DNA from: an uncultured Methylomonas sp.
GTDB taxonomy: Bacteria > Pseudomonadota > Gammaproteobacteria > Methylococcales > Methylomonadaceae
Assembly: GCA_936941155.1 (NCBI GenBank)
Contig: CAKZJE010000116.1
Coordinates: forward strand, 1-64,000
DNA length: 64,000 nt
Reading direction: 5' to 3'
In this document: piece after piece, positions 30,594 to 40,800 of the stretch
Layout: the number at the start of each line of letters is the position of its first letter
How positions within the stretch are numbered: position 1 is the stretch's first letter
Program-made: the position numbers and the translations under genes
Notes under the pieces: generated by a model
Told to the model about the DNA's origin: nothing
The model's database searches: none
What the model saw: the letters and a program-made list of their open reading frames with translations, nothing else

Positions 30594-31034
30594 AGCGTTA
30601 CGCTCCGTTAGTTAAAGTTAGGCTAAACTCAAGGCACAGCAAAGGCTTGTCGGCAATACGACAGGCACAATAAAGCCCTGAAAAAAAATAAACTTAAAAA
30701 ATGAAAAACTAACGAAAAATGCGACTGCGACAGTCACGAAATTGTTAAACTGATTTTCGCCTAATGGCTAACTTACACAGCTAAAGCCGGTAACATAAAA
30801 CAGTTTAAAAAGATAAAAATATAAAGATAAGAAATATTGAACTGCTAAAAGCAGCAATTGAAAGCTGATGTTTCAACATGGAGGCGGATTATACGGATGA
30901 GTTCAATTTTGTCAAAGACAATTTTATAAAATTATTAAGTTTTGAAATTCAAAACTCGAATCTAAAACCGTTTTCTTGAGTTTGTAGCCTATCAGAACTA
31001 CACTAAAGCTCTTTCATTTTAAGCCACAAAAATC
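30594..31034. other. Divergent intergenic region between the cassette and dinJ-yafQ
   Basis: This AT-rich 441-bp region must hold the promoters of both operons. A likely dinJ promoter is at 30976-31004. A clear promoter for the cassette is not obvious. No repeat family member is present. Confidence 0.5.
30976..31004 (+). promoter_or_regulatory. Predicted promoter of dinJ-yafQ
   Basis: TTGAGT (30976-30981), a 17-base spacer, then TACACT (30999-31004), ending ~30 bp before the dinJ start. Confidence 0.4.
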
Positions 31035-31304
31035 ATGTCACACATACAAACCGAAGTGGTTCGCGCCCGAATCAGCCCCCAGTTAAAACACAACGCCGAA
31101 CAAGTCCTTAATGAAATCGGTATGAGCATGACCGAAGCCATCCGCTTATTCCTGACTCAAATAGCTTTACGGCAAGAATTTCCGCTGGAACTAAAAATCC
31201 CCAATCAAACTACCTTGCAAGCCATCGCCGCTTCGCCAACCGATGAAATCTATCATTCAGCAGATGAACTCTTTGACGAGGTGCTGCATGACATTGAACA
31301 TTAG
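31035..31304 (+). CDS. dinJ: Antitoxin DinJ/RelB family
   Basis: The 89-residue protein has an N-terminal ribbon-helix-helix (VVRARISPQLKHNAEQVLNE, then IGMSMTEAIRLFLTQI) and an acidic C-terminus that would wrap the toxin. It overlaps the yafQ start by 17 bp, the usual coupling. Such antitoxins bind their own promoter with the toxin. Confidence 0.92.
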   Translation: MSHIQTEVVRARISPQLKHNAEQVLNEIGMSMTEAIRLFLTQIALRQEFPLELKIPNQTTLQAIAASPTDEIYHSADELFDEVLHDIEH

Positions 31305-31572
31305 GGTAAAAAGCCAATTCAAAAAAGACCTGAAAAAAGCGGCGCGTGACTCGCATAAAAATACACAGCTTCTCAAATCCATTATTGACGATTACCTTGT
31401 GCAAAATAAAGCTGTGCCTGAACACCATAAACCTCATTTGTTAGCAGGCAACTGGAAACCGTGCTGGGAATGCCATATACAGCCTGATTTTTTATTGATT
31501 TGGGATGTTGATTTGGCTGCAAACGAATTAATACTGGTGCGTTGCGGTTCTCACGCTGAATTGTTTGGCTAA
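31288..31572 (+). CDS. yafQ: YafQ-type mRNA interferase toxin
   Basis: The start at 31288 is chosen because it gives the canonical N-terminus and 94 residues. The RelE-fold core is intact: HKPHLLAGNWKPCWECHIQP, DFLLIWDVD and VRCGSHAELF hold the histidines and aspartate used by YafQ to cut ribosome-bound mRNA. It is paired with dinJ upstream and appears functional. Confidence 0.92.
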   Translation: MTLNIRVKSQFKKDLKKAARDSHKNTQLLKSIIDDYLVQNKAVPEHHKPHLLAGNWKPCWECHIQPDFLLIWDVDLAANELILVRCGSHAELFG

Positions 31573-31587
31573 CTAAGAGTTTTTATT

Positions 31588-31730
31588 TTACAAACTCAAT
31601 GCACTTTTCAGGTTTAAACAACGCTCAAACTGTTCAAAATCGCGGTCTGAATGCAACAAGACCATAATACAAGCGGCGTATCAACTCCATTGAAATAATC
31701 AATCCAAACGCTGGTATCAACTAAAATCAT
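31588..31730 (-). pseudogene. Decayed VapC-type PIN toxin with internal deletion
   Basis: On the minus strand an ATG at 31730 starts MILVDTSVWIDYFNG, a textbook PIN-domain start with the first catalytic Asp. Soon after, the frame is lost, and near the end another frame reads LLHSDRDFEQFERCLNL before a stop at 31588. Only ~140 bp remain of a normal ~400-bp gene, so most of the domain has been deleted. Confidence 0.75.
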
Positions 31731-31740
31731 GAGTTGCTTC

Positions 31741-31855
31741 TCATGCTGTTTAAACCACCTTCCCAAGCAAGTTTCCCCTACCAGTTTTTATACATCTCAG
31801 GCAAACAAATCAAACCATCTGTTTGAATCTGTGTATTTAATTCAATTGCTTGCAT
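31741..31855 (-). pseudogene. Decayed antitoxin gene of the vapBC remnant
   Basis: From the ATG at 31855 (GAGGAAA upstream) the frame reads MQAIELNTQIQTDGLICLPE, like a short VapB/DUF2281 antitoxin start, and hits TAG after 25 codons (31778-31780). Its position just before the PIN remnant fits a dead vapBC pair. Confidence 0.6.
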
Positions 31856-31872
31856 ATTATTTTCCTCACAAC

Positions 31873-32352
31873 TTAGCCTTTATCTGCCAACCACAGCGTT
31901 AAATCCTCCAAACTATTTAAGTCCAAAAAATCATCCGTCAATTGTTCCAACTGCTTTAGCGACAACTGCGCGATTTTTTTACTCAGCGTTGGTTTTAATT
32001 TGCCAAACCGCTTATTTAACAAACGCATCAGCAATGCTTTCGCCTCTTCTTCCCTGCCTTCATATTTGCCTTCACGCTTTCCTATTTCGATACCTAAATC
32101 CCTTCCCAAGTACATTCCGTCAGCCAATCCAGCCGAGCGTCCAAGCTGAATACCTTTTTTTTCACCTTCCTGATACCAACTGGTAGAAGTTATATCAATA
32201 TGTGCTGTATTAATCATTTTCCGAATCTCCTCACGAGTTGTATTAGGTATTTTGTAAAAAAGGATGGTTTCAATCATATTTAACAGAAACTCACTTTCTT
32301 GGTAAAGCGGTTGCAGTAAGAAATTCTTGGCAATTTCTATCGCATTTGTGGA
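31873..32352 (-). pseudogene. C-terminal fragment of a DUF2887/Rpn-type PD-(D/E)XK protein
   Basis: The frame is open from an in-frame stop inside the recB 3' end. The first Met (32277) gives 134 residues with MIETILFYKIPNTTREEIRK, a Gly/Glu/Arg-rich spacer (GKREGKYEGREEEAKALLMR) and a DUF4351-like tail (LSLKQLEQLTDDFLDL). These match the C-terminus of DUF2887 family proteins (~280 residues), whose N-terminal nuclease domain is missing. It is probably a truncated mobile-nuclease relic. Confidence 0.7.
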
Positions 32353-35300
32353 TTAAAAACTTTCCCCAAGGTTCGCAACCGCTGCAAATCCGGCACATCC
32401 GCATAAACCCCGCTCATAGCAATGTCAGGCTGCATTCCACGCACAAACAAATAGCGCACCCCGCCAAAATGCTGTTCATAAGCATAATTCGGCAAACGAT
32501 TTTGCAAATACAAATCCAGCACGACACTATACAGCCAATACTGCAAACCGTAATTATGCTCACGCATCGCGCTAGTGAGATTCTGTACCTGATAATTTTC
32601 CAGCCAATTGGTTTTGTAATCCATTACATAAAACTTGCCCTGATATTCGCAAATTAAATCAATAAACCCTGTCAAAAAACCGGACAACTGCTTTTCATTC
32701 AATGGCGCAAAAGCTGGGCAATCTTGCAACAGCGCGTTGATATGATTAATTTTCAAGCCATTCACGCTGAGGTAAAACGGCATTTCTTTCAAACATTTCC
32801 ACGATTCCAGATTTTTTAAGCAAAAGTTTTCGTCATCAATCGATAGCGGCGTATTCACCACCGCTTGCAAAAGTTGATTGATAATTTCCGGTTGTTCCAA
32901 TTTCAACCCAAATCGCGCACAGATTTTTTCGCGTTGCTCGGTGATGTCGTAATCAGGATCGCTAAGATTTTGAAAGCTATTAAATTCCAACAAGTTATGA
33001 ATCACGTTTCCAGTGTGTGAACCTTTTGGCAAGGCTAAAATTACTTCCTCTCTGCTGATGATTTCTTCCGCTTCCTGTGCTTTATCCATCGGCATTTCGG
33101 GTGCAGATTCCACACTCAACGCCGCTAACGCAGTGTAACTGCTCATTGTCCAATCGCTATAAAAAGAGCGGGTGCGTTGCCGAAAACTGAACTCTAAATC
33201 GGTTTGCTGATTTTGATAACGCTCACCTGTTTCATTCGGAGTTTCCAATAATTGATAGGCAAAAACATCCGGCTGTTCTGTGGCAAAACTTTGTAACTTC
33301 TCTTGTTGATCGGCAAAAGAATCGGCAGCAAAATCAAATAAATACGCCATTGCAGAATTGTTGGGATTTTTTTCTGAACGCACATTCGCCCACGCCAAAT
33401 AGAGACGATATTTTGCTCGCGTCACCGCCACATAAAACACCCGCAAATCTTCCGCCAGTTGTTCCGCTAGAGCTTGCTCTCTATGAGTTTCAAAATCGGC
33501 TGAACCCAAATCGGTCAACATTTTGCCATTGTGATGACAAACAATGAGTTCCTGTTCGGTGTTTAAATACGCATTGCTTTGCCACAACATCGGACAAAAC
33601 ACCACGTCGTATTCCAAACCTTTCGAGCGGTGCATGGTGACGATTTTCACCGCTTGCGCGTCACTTTCCAGGCGCAATTGTCGTGCCTCCGCATCGCCGC
33701 TGTCGGGGTTATTAATCGCTTGTCGCAAATACGCGAGCGTTTTGTGTACACCTAAATGCTGTTCTTGCGCTTCTTGCTGTAACATCTCAATTAAATGATA
33801 CAGATTGGTGAGCAGGCGTTCCGCAATGGGAGAGGCGGACAGGGTTTTAAAGACTTTTTCGTTTGCAAACAGCTTTTGCATCATCGCCATTAAGCCGTTG
33901 GTTTGCCAGTCGTGATGATAATCTTGGAATCGCGCTGACCAATTATCCAGTTCGGTTTCATCATTAATGAGTTGATAAAACTTCTGTCCCGCGCTCGCTT
34001 CCAGACCATCCAGATTTTTAAAACCTGGAAGGTCTAAGTTAAACCAATCCAGACTTAAGGCTTGTTTCAGCAAATAACCATCGGCAGGATTCGCCACCGC
34101 TTGCAAGACGGTGTACAACTCTTTAGCTTGTGAGGAGCTATAAACCGATTCGATACTATTGAGCACGGCAGGCACTCCGGCTTTTTGCAACGCTTGTTGA
34201 TATTCCATCGCTTGCCGATTGGTTCGCACCAACACGGCGATATTGTGCGGTTTCAGACCTGACAGTTTTTTGTCTTTGGTGATACTAAAATCCTCATTCA
34301 ACAAACTGACGATTTCACTCACTACCGCATTTTTGATTTCAATCGCCGCCTTGCCAGCTGTCCAATAACCGCTGTCGCTGTCACTTTCTGCCAATTGCCA
34401 CAACATCAGCGGCGGGAGATTGTCGCCTGTATATTGCAATGCGCCATCGGCATTTTTTCGCCCCGCACCAACCGGATTAAATTCCAACATTTCAATCAAA
34501 AAAGCATCATTGCGGCGAAATAACGCATTCACGCCAGTTACTACATCAGGATGCGAACGCCAATTTTTTCCTAACGTAAATTGTTGTTCAGGAATCGCTT
34601 TTTCTTTTGCCGCAAGATACGAATAAATATCCGCGCCACGAAATTTATAAATCGCTTGTTTCGGGTCGCCGATTAAATATAAAAATTGTTCAGGCGATTG
34701 AAATAGAGCGGAAAAAATCTGCCATTGTTGTTGGTCGGTGTCTTGAAATTCATCAATCAACGCGACTTGAAAGCGTTGTTGCAACGCAGAAGTTAAAAGT
34801 TTTTGATGGTCGTTTTCCACTGCTTGGGAGAGGCGAAAAATCAAATCATCAAACGACATCAAGTTTAATTCCTGCAAACGCAAATTCACGCTGTGGCGCA
34901 AATCTTCCACCAAAGCGCGGCGAAACGTTAAGCTAATCTGCATCAGCGATTCTGCCAATTCATCAAACGCGCTGTTTTCTAACGCTAATTCGGCTAAATA
35001 CGCTTCTTTGCGCTCGTCGCCTGTTTGCCCTTTTGCGGCGCGAAATTTTTGCCCATTTAAACCATCTTTGATTCCTGCACTACTTAATAAAGCAAGTGTT
35101 GCTAAATCAGGCAATGCCAATGATTTACCATTCAGCCAAGTGGTTAAAATTTCCTTAACTTCGCTAAATTCTTGTTGAAAACTGTCTTTGAATTTTCCAT
35201 CAGAAAAACTGTGTGCAAGAGCTTCGCTTAAATCGGGAAATTGTTTTTTCGCAACAGCAACTAATTCGGCAAAGTGATTTAATAGCGGTGTTAATGCTTG

Positions 35301-35927
35301 AAAAGGCGGGACAATTTCTGCGAAAACGGATACCCGATTGACACTGTTTAATAAATCATCCGGTGTTTTGTAGTGCGCGGTGAGTATCGAAACTTCTGCT
35401 AAGGAACGGCTATACACTTCACGCCGCCAAAAATCATCGGCGCAAAATTGTTTAATTGCGTTGATTTCTCCGGTTAATTCCACGTCAAATAATTGCCCGC
35501 TTTCCAGTGCGTGTTCGGTGAGAATGCGTTGGCAAAAACCGTGAATGGTGAAAATTCCGGCTTGGTCGATATTTAATAGAGCCGCTTCGAGGCGTTGTTT
35601 AATCAGTTCACGTTCTAAAGTTAAGTTGCTTAACCACGTTAGAATGGTTGGGTCTATAGCACTGCCAGTCCTTGAAGGACTGGCAGTCCTGAGCAGCGCA
35701 CGTTTTGCCTCAGCAAGTCTGGCGCGAACTCGGTCTTTGAGTTCTTCGGTCGCGGCTTTGGTAAACGTAACGACTAAAAGCTGTTCGATTTTGAGATTTT
35801 TTTCCACCACAAACCGCAACACTAACATCGCAATTGCATAGGTTTTGCCTGTTCCGGCACTGGCTTCGATAAGATTGATGCCGTTGAGCAACGGCGTTTC
35901 GATAGGATTGAAATTTTCGGAAATCAT
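32337..35927 (-). CDS. recB: Exodeoxyribonuclease V beta subunit RecB
   Basis: The protein has 1196 residues. The SF1A helicase motifs are intact (EASAGTGKT at 21-29, LIDEFQDTDQQQW ~390, VTMHRSKGLEYDVVF, FYVAVTRAKYRLYLAW), and the RecB nuclease motif MDYK is at 1102-1105. With RecC and RecD it processes double-strand breaks to Chi and degrades phage DNA; neither partner is in this window. Two palindromic repeats lie inside the gene in frame (34003-34035 and 35661-35688), adding about 11-12 residues each (DLPGFKNLDGL and TASPSRTGSA). The 3' end overlaps the DUF2887 remnant. Confidence 0.95.
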   Translation of the reverse strand: MISENFNPIETPLLNGINLIEASAGTGKTYAIAMLVLRFVVEKNLKIEQLLVVTFTKAATEELKDRVRARLAEAKRALLRTASPSRTGSAIDPTILTWLSNLTLERELIKQRLEAALLNIDQAGIFTIHGFCQRILTEHALESGQLFDVELTGEINAIKQFCADDFWRREVYSRSLAEVSILTAHYKTPDDLLNSVNRVSVFAEIVPPFQALTPLLNHFAELVAVAKKQFPDLSEALAHSFSDGKFKDSFQQEFSEVKEILTTWLNGKSLALPDLATLALLSSAGIKDGLNGQKFRAAKGQTGDERKEAYLAELALENSAFDELAESLMQISLTFRRALVEDLRHSVNLRLQELNLMSFDDLIFRLSQAVENDHQKLLTSALQQRFQVALIDEFQDTDQQQWQIFSALFQSPEQFLYLIGDPKQAIYKFRGADIYSYLAAKEKAIPEQQFTLGKNWRSHPDVVTGVNALFRRNDAFLIEMLEFNPVGAGRKNADGALQYTGDNLPPLMLWQLAESDSDSGYWTAGKAAIEIKNAVVSEIVSLLNEDFSITKDKKLSGLKPHNIAVLVRTNRQAMEYQQALQKAGVPAVLNSIESVYSSSQAKELYTVLQAVANPADGYLLKQALSLDWFNLDLPGFKNLDGLEASAGQKFYQLINDETELDNWSARFQDYHHDWQTNGLMAMMQKLFANEKVFKTLSASPIAERLLTNLYHLIEMLQQEAQEQHLGVHKTLAYLRQAINNPDSGDAEARQLRLESDAQAVKIVTMHRSKGLEYDVVFCPMLWQSNAYLNTEQELIVCHHNGKMLTDLGSADFETHREQALAEQLAEDLRVFYVAVTRAKYRLYLAWANVRSEKNPNNSAMAYLFDFAADSFADQQEKLQSFATEQPDVFAYQLLETPNETGERYQNQQTDLEFSFRQRTRSFYSDWTMSSYTALAALSVESAPEMPMDKAQEAEEIISREEVILALPKGSHTGNVIHNLLEFNSFQNLSDPDYDITEQREKICARFGLKLEQPEIINQLLQAVVNTPLSIDDENFCLKNLESWKCLKEMPFYLSVNGLKINHINALLQDCPAFAPLNEKQLSGFLTGFIDLICEYQGKFYVMDYKTNWLENYQVQNLTSAMREHNYGLQYWLYSVVLDLYLQNRLPNYAYEQHFGGVRYLFVRGMQPDIAMSGVYADVPDLQRLRTLGKVFNPQMR
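34003..34035. repeat. 33-bp AGACC...GGTCT palindrome inside recB
   Basis: A 33-bp imperfect palindrome with arms around TTTTTAAAA, related to copies at 58054-58086 and 58982-59014. Its length is 11 codons, so it does not shift the recB frame. Confidence 0.8.
35661..35688. repeat. GACTGCCAGTCC palindrome inside recB
   Basis: ACTGCCAGTCC/GGACTGGCAGT arms with a TTGAA centre. It encodes a Ser/Thr/Arg-rich loop between EAKRALL and DPTILTWL, where RecB homologs vary. Another copy follows just upstream of the gene at 35983. Confidence 0.85.
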
Positions 35928-35982
35928 TAGTAAAAGCTAATCGTTAAGTTAAGTGGATTTTGCTTGTAAATACGCGCTGAGT

Positions 35983-36015
35983 AGGACTGCCAGTCCTTGA
36001 AGGACTGCCAGTCCT
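35983..36015. repeat. GACTGCCAGTCC repeat between recB and the OYE gene
   Basis: Two AGGACTGCCAGTCCT units separated by TGA. Each unit is itself almost a palindrome. Intergenic copy of the family also found at 35661, 55038, 60870 and 61606. Confidence 0.85.
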
Positions 36016-36027
36016 GAGTTTGAGTCT

Positions 36028-37104
36028 TTAAGAATTTAAAAACGGATAATCGGTATAACCTTTTTCATCACCACCATAATAAGTGCTTGGGTCTGGTGTA
36101 TTTAAAGGCGCGTTGATTCTAAAGCGTTCTACCAAGTCTGGATTGGCAATATACAATTCGCCAAATGCAACGGCATCCGCTAATTCATTGACTAAAACTT
36201 GATTGCCTTTTGCGCTGTCATAACCACCGCAAGTAATCAGCGTGCCTAAATAGGCGCGTCGCAATGCGGATAATTCAACGACTTTTGCACCGTGTCGAAT
36301 ATCGGATTCTAGCGCGTCAACAATGTGCAAATACGCTAAATCAAAACGATTCAATTGTCCGAGCAAATAAGTAAACAATTTTTCCGGCTCAGAATCGCTC
36401 ATATCGTTAAACGTGCCGCTAGGCGATAAACGCACGCCAACACGCTCCACGCCCCACACTTTGCTAACAGCGACAATCACTTCCAACAATAAGCGACAGC
36501 GGTTTTCCAGCGAGCCGCCATAATTATCGGTGCGTTGATTGCTGCCATCGCGTAAAAATTGATCCAGTAAATACCCATTTGCGCCATGAATTTCTACGCC
36601 ATCAAAACCAGCGGTGAGGGCATTTTTTGCCGCAAGCCGATATTGATCGACAATAGAGGGAATTTCTTCAAGCTCTAACGCTCTTGGCGTAACAAACGGC
36701 TGCATACCTTTATAAGTTACGGCATCACCTTTCGGCGCGATAGCCGAAGGCGCAACAGGCAATTCACCCTCGTGAAAATCAGGATGAGAAATTCTGCCTA
36801 CATGCCAAAGTTGTAAAAAAATCCGTCCGCCTTTGCTATGCACGGCTTCAGTAATTTTTTTCCATGCTTTAATTTGCACATCATTATAAATACCCGGAAT
36901 GGCAGGATAACCAACACCTTGCGTTGAAATGGGTGTCGCCTCAGTAATAATCAGCCCTGCACTGGCGCGTTGACAATAATATCGCTGCATTAACTCCGTA
37001 GGAATAGATTCAGGAGCTCGCATTCGGGTTAAAGGAGCCATTACGATTCGATTGGATAAACGATAAGGGCCGATTTGAATCGGTGAAAATAAATGCGGAG
37101 TCAT
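36028..37104 (-). CDS. NADH:flavin oxidoreductase, old yellow enzyme family (NemA-like)
   Basis: The start at 37104 has GAAGG ~8 bases upstream and gives 358 residues; an earlier TTG is less likely. The FMN-binding TIM barrel is clear: LSNRIVMAPLTRMRA, LQLWHVGRISHP, GFDGVEIHGANGYLLDQFL, NQRTDNYGGSLENRCR and FGELYIANPDL. These enzymes reduce activated C=C bonds such as N-ethylmaleimide, and nitro compounds, using NAD(P)H. The His-Gly-Ala-Asn pair fits the catalytic His/Asn. It stands alone between repeats and a DUF3617 gene. Confidence 0.93.
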   Translation of the reverse strand: MTPHLFSPIQIGPYRLSNRIVMAPLTRMRAPESIPTELMQRYYCQRASAGLIITEATPISTQGVGYPAIPGIYNDVQIKAWKKITEAVHSKGGRIFLQLWHVGRISHPDFHEGELPVAPSAIAPKGDAVTYKGMQPFVTPRALELEEIPSIVDQYRLAAKNALTAGFDGVEIHGANGYLLDQFLRDGSNQRTDNYGGSLENRCRLLLEVIVAVSKVWGVERVGVRLSPSGTFNDMSDSEPEKLFTYLLGQLNRFDLAYLHIVDALESDIRHGAKVVELSALRRAYLGTLITCGGYDSAKGNQVLVNELADAVAFGELYIANPDLVERFRINAPLNTPDPSTYYGGDEKGYTDYPFLNS

Positions 37105-37167
37105 TTGATAACCTTCAAGTTGCAATGCAATGGTTAGATTATAAAGAAAAAGTGTTTTAAAAAGCAG

Positions 37168-37602
37168 TTACTTACAACTTCCCATGTAGCGTCCGTTGAC
37201 TTGTGTGGTGGTTTTTAGAGCGGACGCGCCGTCATTGTGCATATTTATACTAAAAATACCAGCAAAGGTTTCGGATTGATAACTGACTTTGCCATCACCG
37301 GTTGCGGGGTTGCCTTGTTGTTCGCAACGCATCTCCCAACTGATTAAATCGGCTTGTTGATTGAGATTTAAAATTGCACACTGATTGCTTTGTAAAAAAA
37401 TACGCGGGTCAGCGGCTTTTTGTTGCGTTAAACATTGCTGCGACGTGTAAGACATCGACGGCATGGTAGTTGGCATCGCTGCTGTGTCTGATTTAAATGT
37501 GATTTCCCATAAACCTTCTTTAATAGCAGGCAAAGTAGCATCGGCAACAGCAAGTTGACTAAACGTTAAAAATATCGCGCTGAATAAAATAGCGTTTTTC
37601 AT
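37168..37602 (-). CDS. Secreted DUF3617 family protein
   Basis: The 144-residue protein has a signal peptide (MKNAILFSAIFLTFSQLAVA) and the DUF3617 pattern: a start with IKEGLWEITFKSD, CLTQQKAAD, a paired Cys CEQQGNPATGDGKVSY, and NGRYMGSCK at the end. It is predicted periplasmic. The function of the family is not established. It is divergent from mfd and 64 bp upstream of the OYE gene. Confidence 0.8.
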   Translation of the reverse strand: MKNAILFSAIFLTFSQLAVADATLPAIKEGLWEITFKSDTAAMPTTMPSMSYTSQQCLTQQKAADPRIFLQSNQCAILNLNQQADLISWEMRCEQQGNPATGDGKVSYQSETFAGIFSINMHNDGASALKTTTQVNGRYMGSCK

Positions 37603-37845
37603 AGAGGTTGTCCTATATATCTTAAAAATGAATGCGTTGCCTGAATTATGATTTTACTGTTGTTAGGTTGCTTGGCAGATTAAAAACAGATTTTAAAACG
37701 CTAGATTTGTCATAAAACACCTAAAATTTTTCGACAGTGGCGACATTAGTAGGCTAACTCAAGGCATCAAAACGGATATTTCACGAATCCCCCGTCTGTT
37801 TTGTATCCTTGTATAATACCGCTTTTTTATTACTCGTTGATAGTC

Positions 37846-40800
37846 ATGGCAAAAAGTGAAGTGTCTGTTTTTTCTCCACAGCTTCCCGGTGATATTTCCC
37901 AACCCCTTTTTTGGTCTGGTTTAGCAGGCTGTGCTGATACGTTGGCATTAGCCAATGCGATTAAGAATAACCCCTGCTTGTTTGTAATCATTACGCCTGA
38001 CAGCCAAACCGCCTTGCGTTTGGAGCAGGAATTGGCGTTTTTTTTAGGAAAAGCCTATCCGATTCTGCATTTTCCTGATTGGGAAACCTTGCCTTACGAT
38101 GTTTTTTCGCCATTGCCGGAAATTATTTCGCAGCGATTGAAAACCTTAGCGGTCTTACCTCAAACCAAGCGCGGGGCGTTAGTGGTTTCTGTGGCAACGC
38201 TGATGCACCGTCTTGCGCCGCGTGAGCATGTATTAGCGCACAGTTTTTCCTTAAAAGTCGGCGGTTTATTCAATCTGGAATTAAATCGTATCAAGTTAGA
38301 AAGTGTGGGCTATCAATGCGTTTCACAAGTCTATCAACATGCTGAATTTGCGGTGCGCGGTGCGATTGTGGATTTATTCCCGATGGGCTGTGATGTGCCG
38401 TATCGGATTGAATTGTTTGATGATGAGATTGAATCCATTCGCACGTTTGATCCTGAAACGCAAATGTCGCTGGAAAAAGTCACCGAAATTCAATTGTTTC
38501 CAGCACGAGAATTTCCTTTCACTGATGCCTCAATCAAACAATTTCGGCAATCTTTTCGAGAATTATTCCCCAATGCCAGCGCGAAAAATAATCTGTATGC
38601 CGATGTCAGCAGAAAAGTCGCGTTTGGCGGGATTGAATATTATTTGCCGCTGTTTGTGGAAAATACCGAATCGCTGTTTGATTATTTGCCACCGACGGCT
38701 TTTTTAGTTTTGCCGGAAAATTTTGCCGAAGGCGCGAGATTATTTTATGCAGAAGCGCAGGAGCGTTTTGAACAGCGCAAATACGATATTGAACGCCCGT
38801 TATTACAGCCGCAGCAGTTATTTTTAACCACTGAAGAATTAACCGGCAAAGCAGAAAGTTTTAAACGGATTATTTGTGGTACGACTGGCGAATTGTGTGA
38901 CTTTCAAACTTTGCAATTGCCTGATTTAACCGTTGATACACGCTTGAAACAACCTGCACAGCGTTTGCAAGAATTTTTGACTGATTTCAACGGCAGAGTT
39001 TTATTAGTTGCAGAAACCGCCGGACACCGCGAAGGCTTGATTGATAAATTACGTTTGTATCAACTGCAAGCGAAACAAGTCAGTAGTTGGGAACAATTTT
39101 TAGACAGCCAAGAACCGCTGTGCATGGTGGTCGCGCCGATTGAACACGGCTTGTGGCTGAAAAATCCTGCCTTGGTGATTATTTCTGAAAGTTTGTTATC
39201 CGGTGAGAAGGTGCAACAGCGGCGCAGACAACGCCGCGCGGGTTTAAAAGAGCTGGAAAATATCGTCAACAATTTAACCGAATTGACGATAGGCTCGCCA
39301 GTTGTGCATCGTGAACACGGCGTGGGACGCTATCTAGGCTTGCAAACGATTACAGTGGGTGGCATTACCAACGAATTTTTATCGCTAGAATACGCCAACA
39401 ACGACAAACTTTATGTGCCGGTTTCTTCGCTGAATTTAATCGGACGTTATACCGGCATCAATCCAGAAACCACGCCGCTGCATCGTTTAGGTAGCGATCA
39501 ATGGGATAAAGCTAAGAAAAAAGCCTTAGAAAAAATCAAAGATGTGGCGGCGGAATTACTTGATATTCACGCCAATCGTGCCATTAAACAAGGTCATGCG
39601 TTTAGTGTGGATCGCGCTGAATATGCCGCGTTTTCGCAAGCCTTTCAATTTGAAGAAACCCCGGATCAGCAAACCGCGATTGATACCATTTTGGACGATA
39701 TGACTCGTGCGCAACCGATGGACAGAGTGGTGTGCGGTGATGTGGGGTTTGGGAAAACCGAAGTGGCAATGCGGGCGGCATTTATCGCGGTGCAAAGTGG
39801 CAAACAAGTGGCGGTTCTCGTGCCGACCACGTTATTAGCGCAGCAACATTATCAAAACTTTCGCGACCGCTTTGCTGATTGGCCAATTCGGGTGGAAGTT
39901 ACCTCGCGGTTTGTCACGCCAAAACAGCAAAAACTGATTGCAGATGAATTGGCGGAAGGCAAAGTCGACATTGTGATTGGCACGCATAAATTATTGTCGA
40001 AAGAAGTGCGTTATAAACAATTGGGTTTAGTGATTATTGATGAAGAACATCGTTTCGGAGTGCAGCAAAAAGAGCATTTTAAAAAGCTGCGCAATGAACT
40101 CGATATGTTGACGCTGACTGCAACGCCAATTCCGCGTACTCTGAATATGGCGATGTCCGGTTTGCGTGATATTTCCGTGATTGCCACACCGCCGCCGGGT
40201 CGTCACGCGATTAAAACGTTCATCAGCGAATGGGTAGACGCGCAGATAAAAGAGGCTTGTTTGCGGGAAATTAAACGCGGTGGGCAGGTGTTTTTTCTGC
40301 ATAACGACGTGAAAACGATGGATAAAATGGCAGAGGTTTTGGCACAGATGATTCCAGAAGCACGAATTGAAATTGCGCACGGACAAATGCCGGAGCGGGA
40401 ATTGGAAAAAATCATGCTGGATTTTTATCATCAGCGTTTCAATTTGCTGCTCAGCACCACGATTATTGAAAGCGGAATTGATGTGCCGACCGCGAACACG
40501 ATTATTATCAATCGCGCGGATAAACTGGGCTTGGCACAGTTGCATCAATTGCGCGGGCGGGTCGGGCGTTCTCATCATCGCGCTTATGCGTATTTTATTG
40601 TGCCGCCGAAAGCGTTGTTGACTAAAGATGCACAAAAACGCTTGGAAGCTTTGGAGGCATCGGGCGATTTGGGCGCGGGATTTGTGTTGTCGTCTTACGA
40701 TTTGGAAATTCGCGGCGCGGGCGAATTGTTGGGCGAAGGACAAAGCGGACAAATTCAGGAAATCGGTTTCACGTTATATACCGAATTGCTAGAACGCGCG

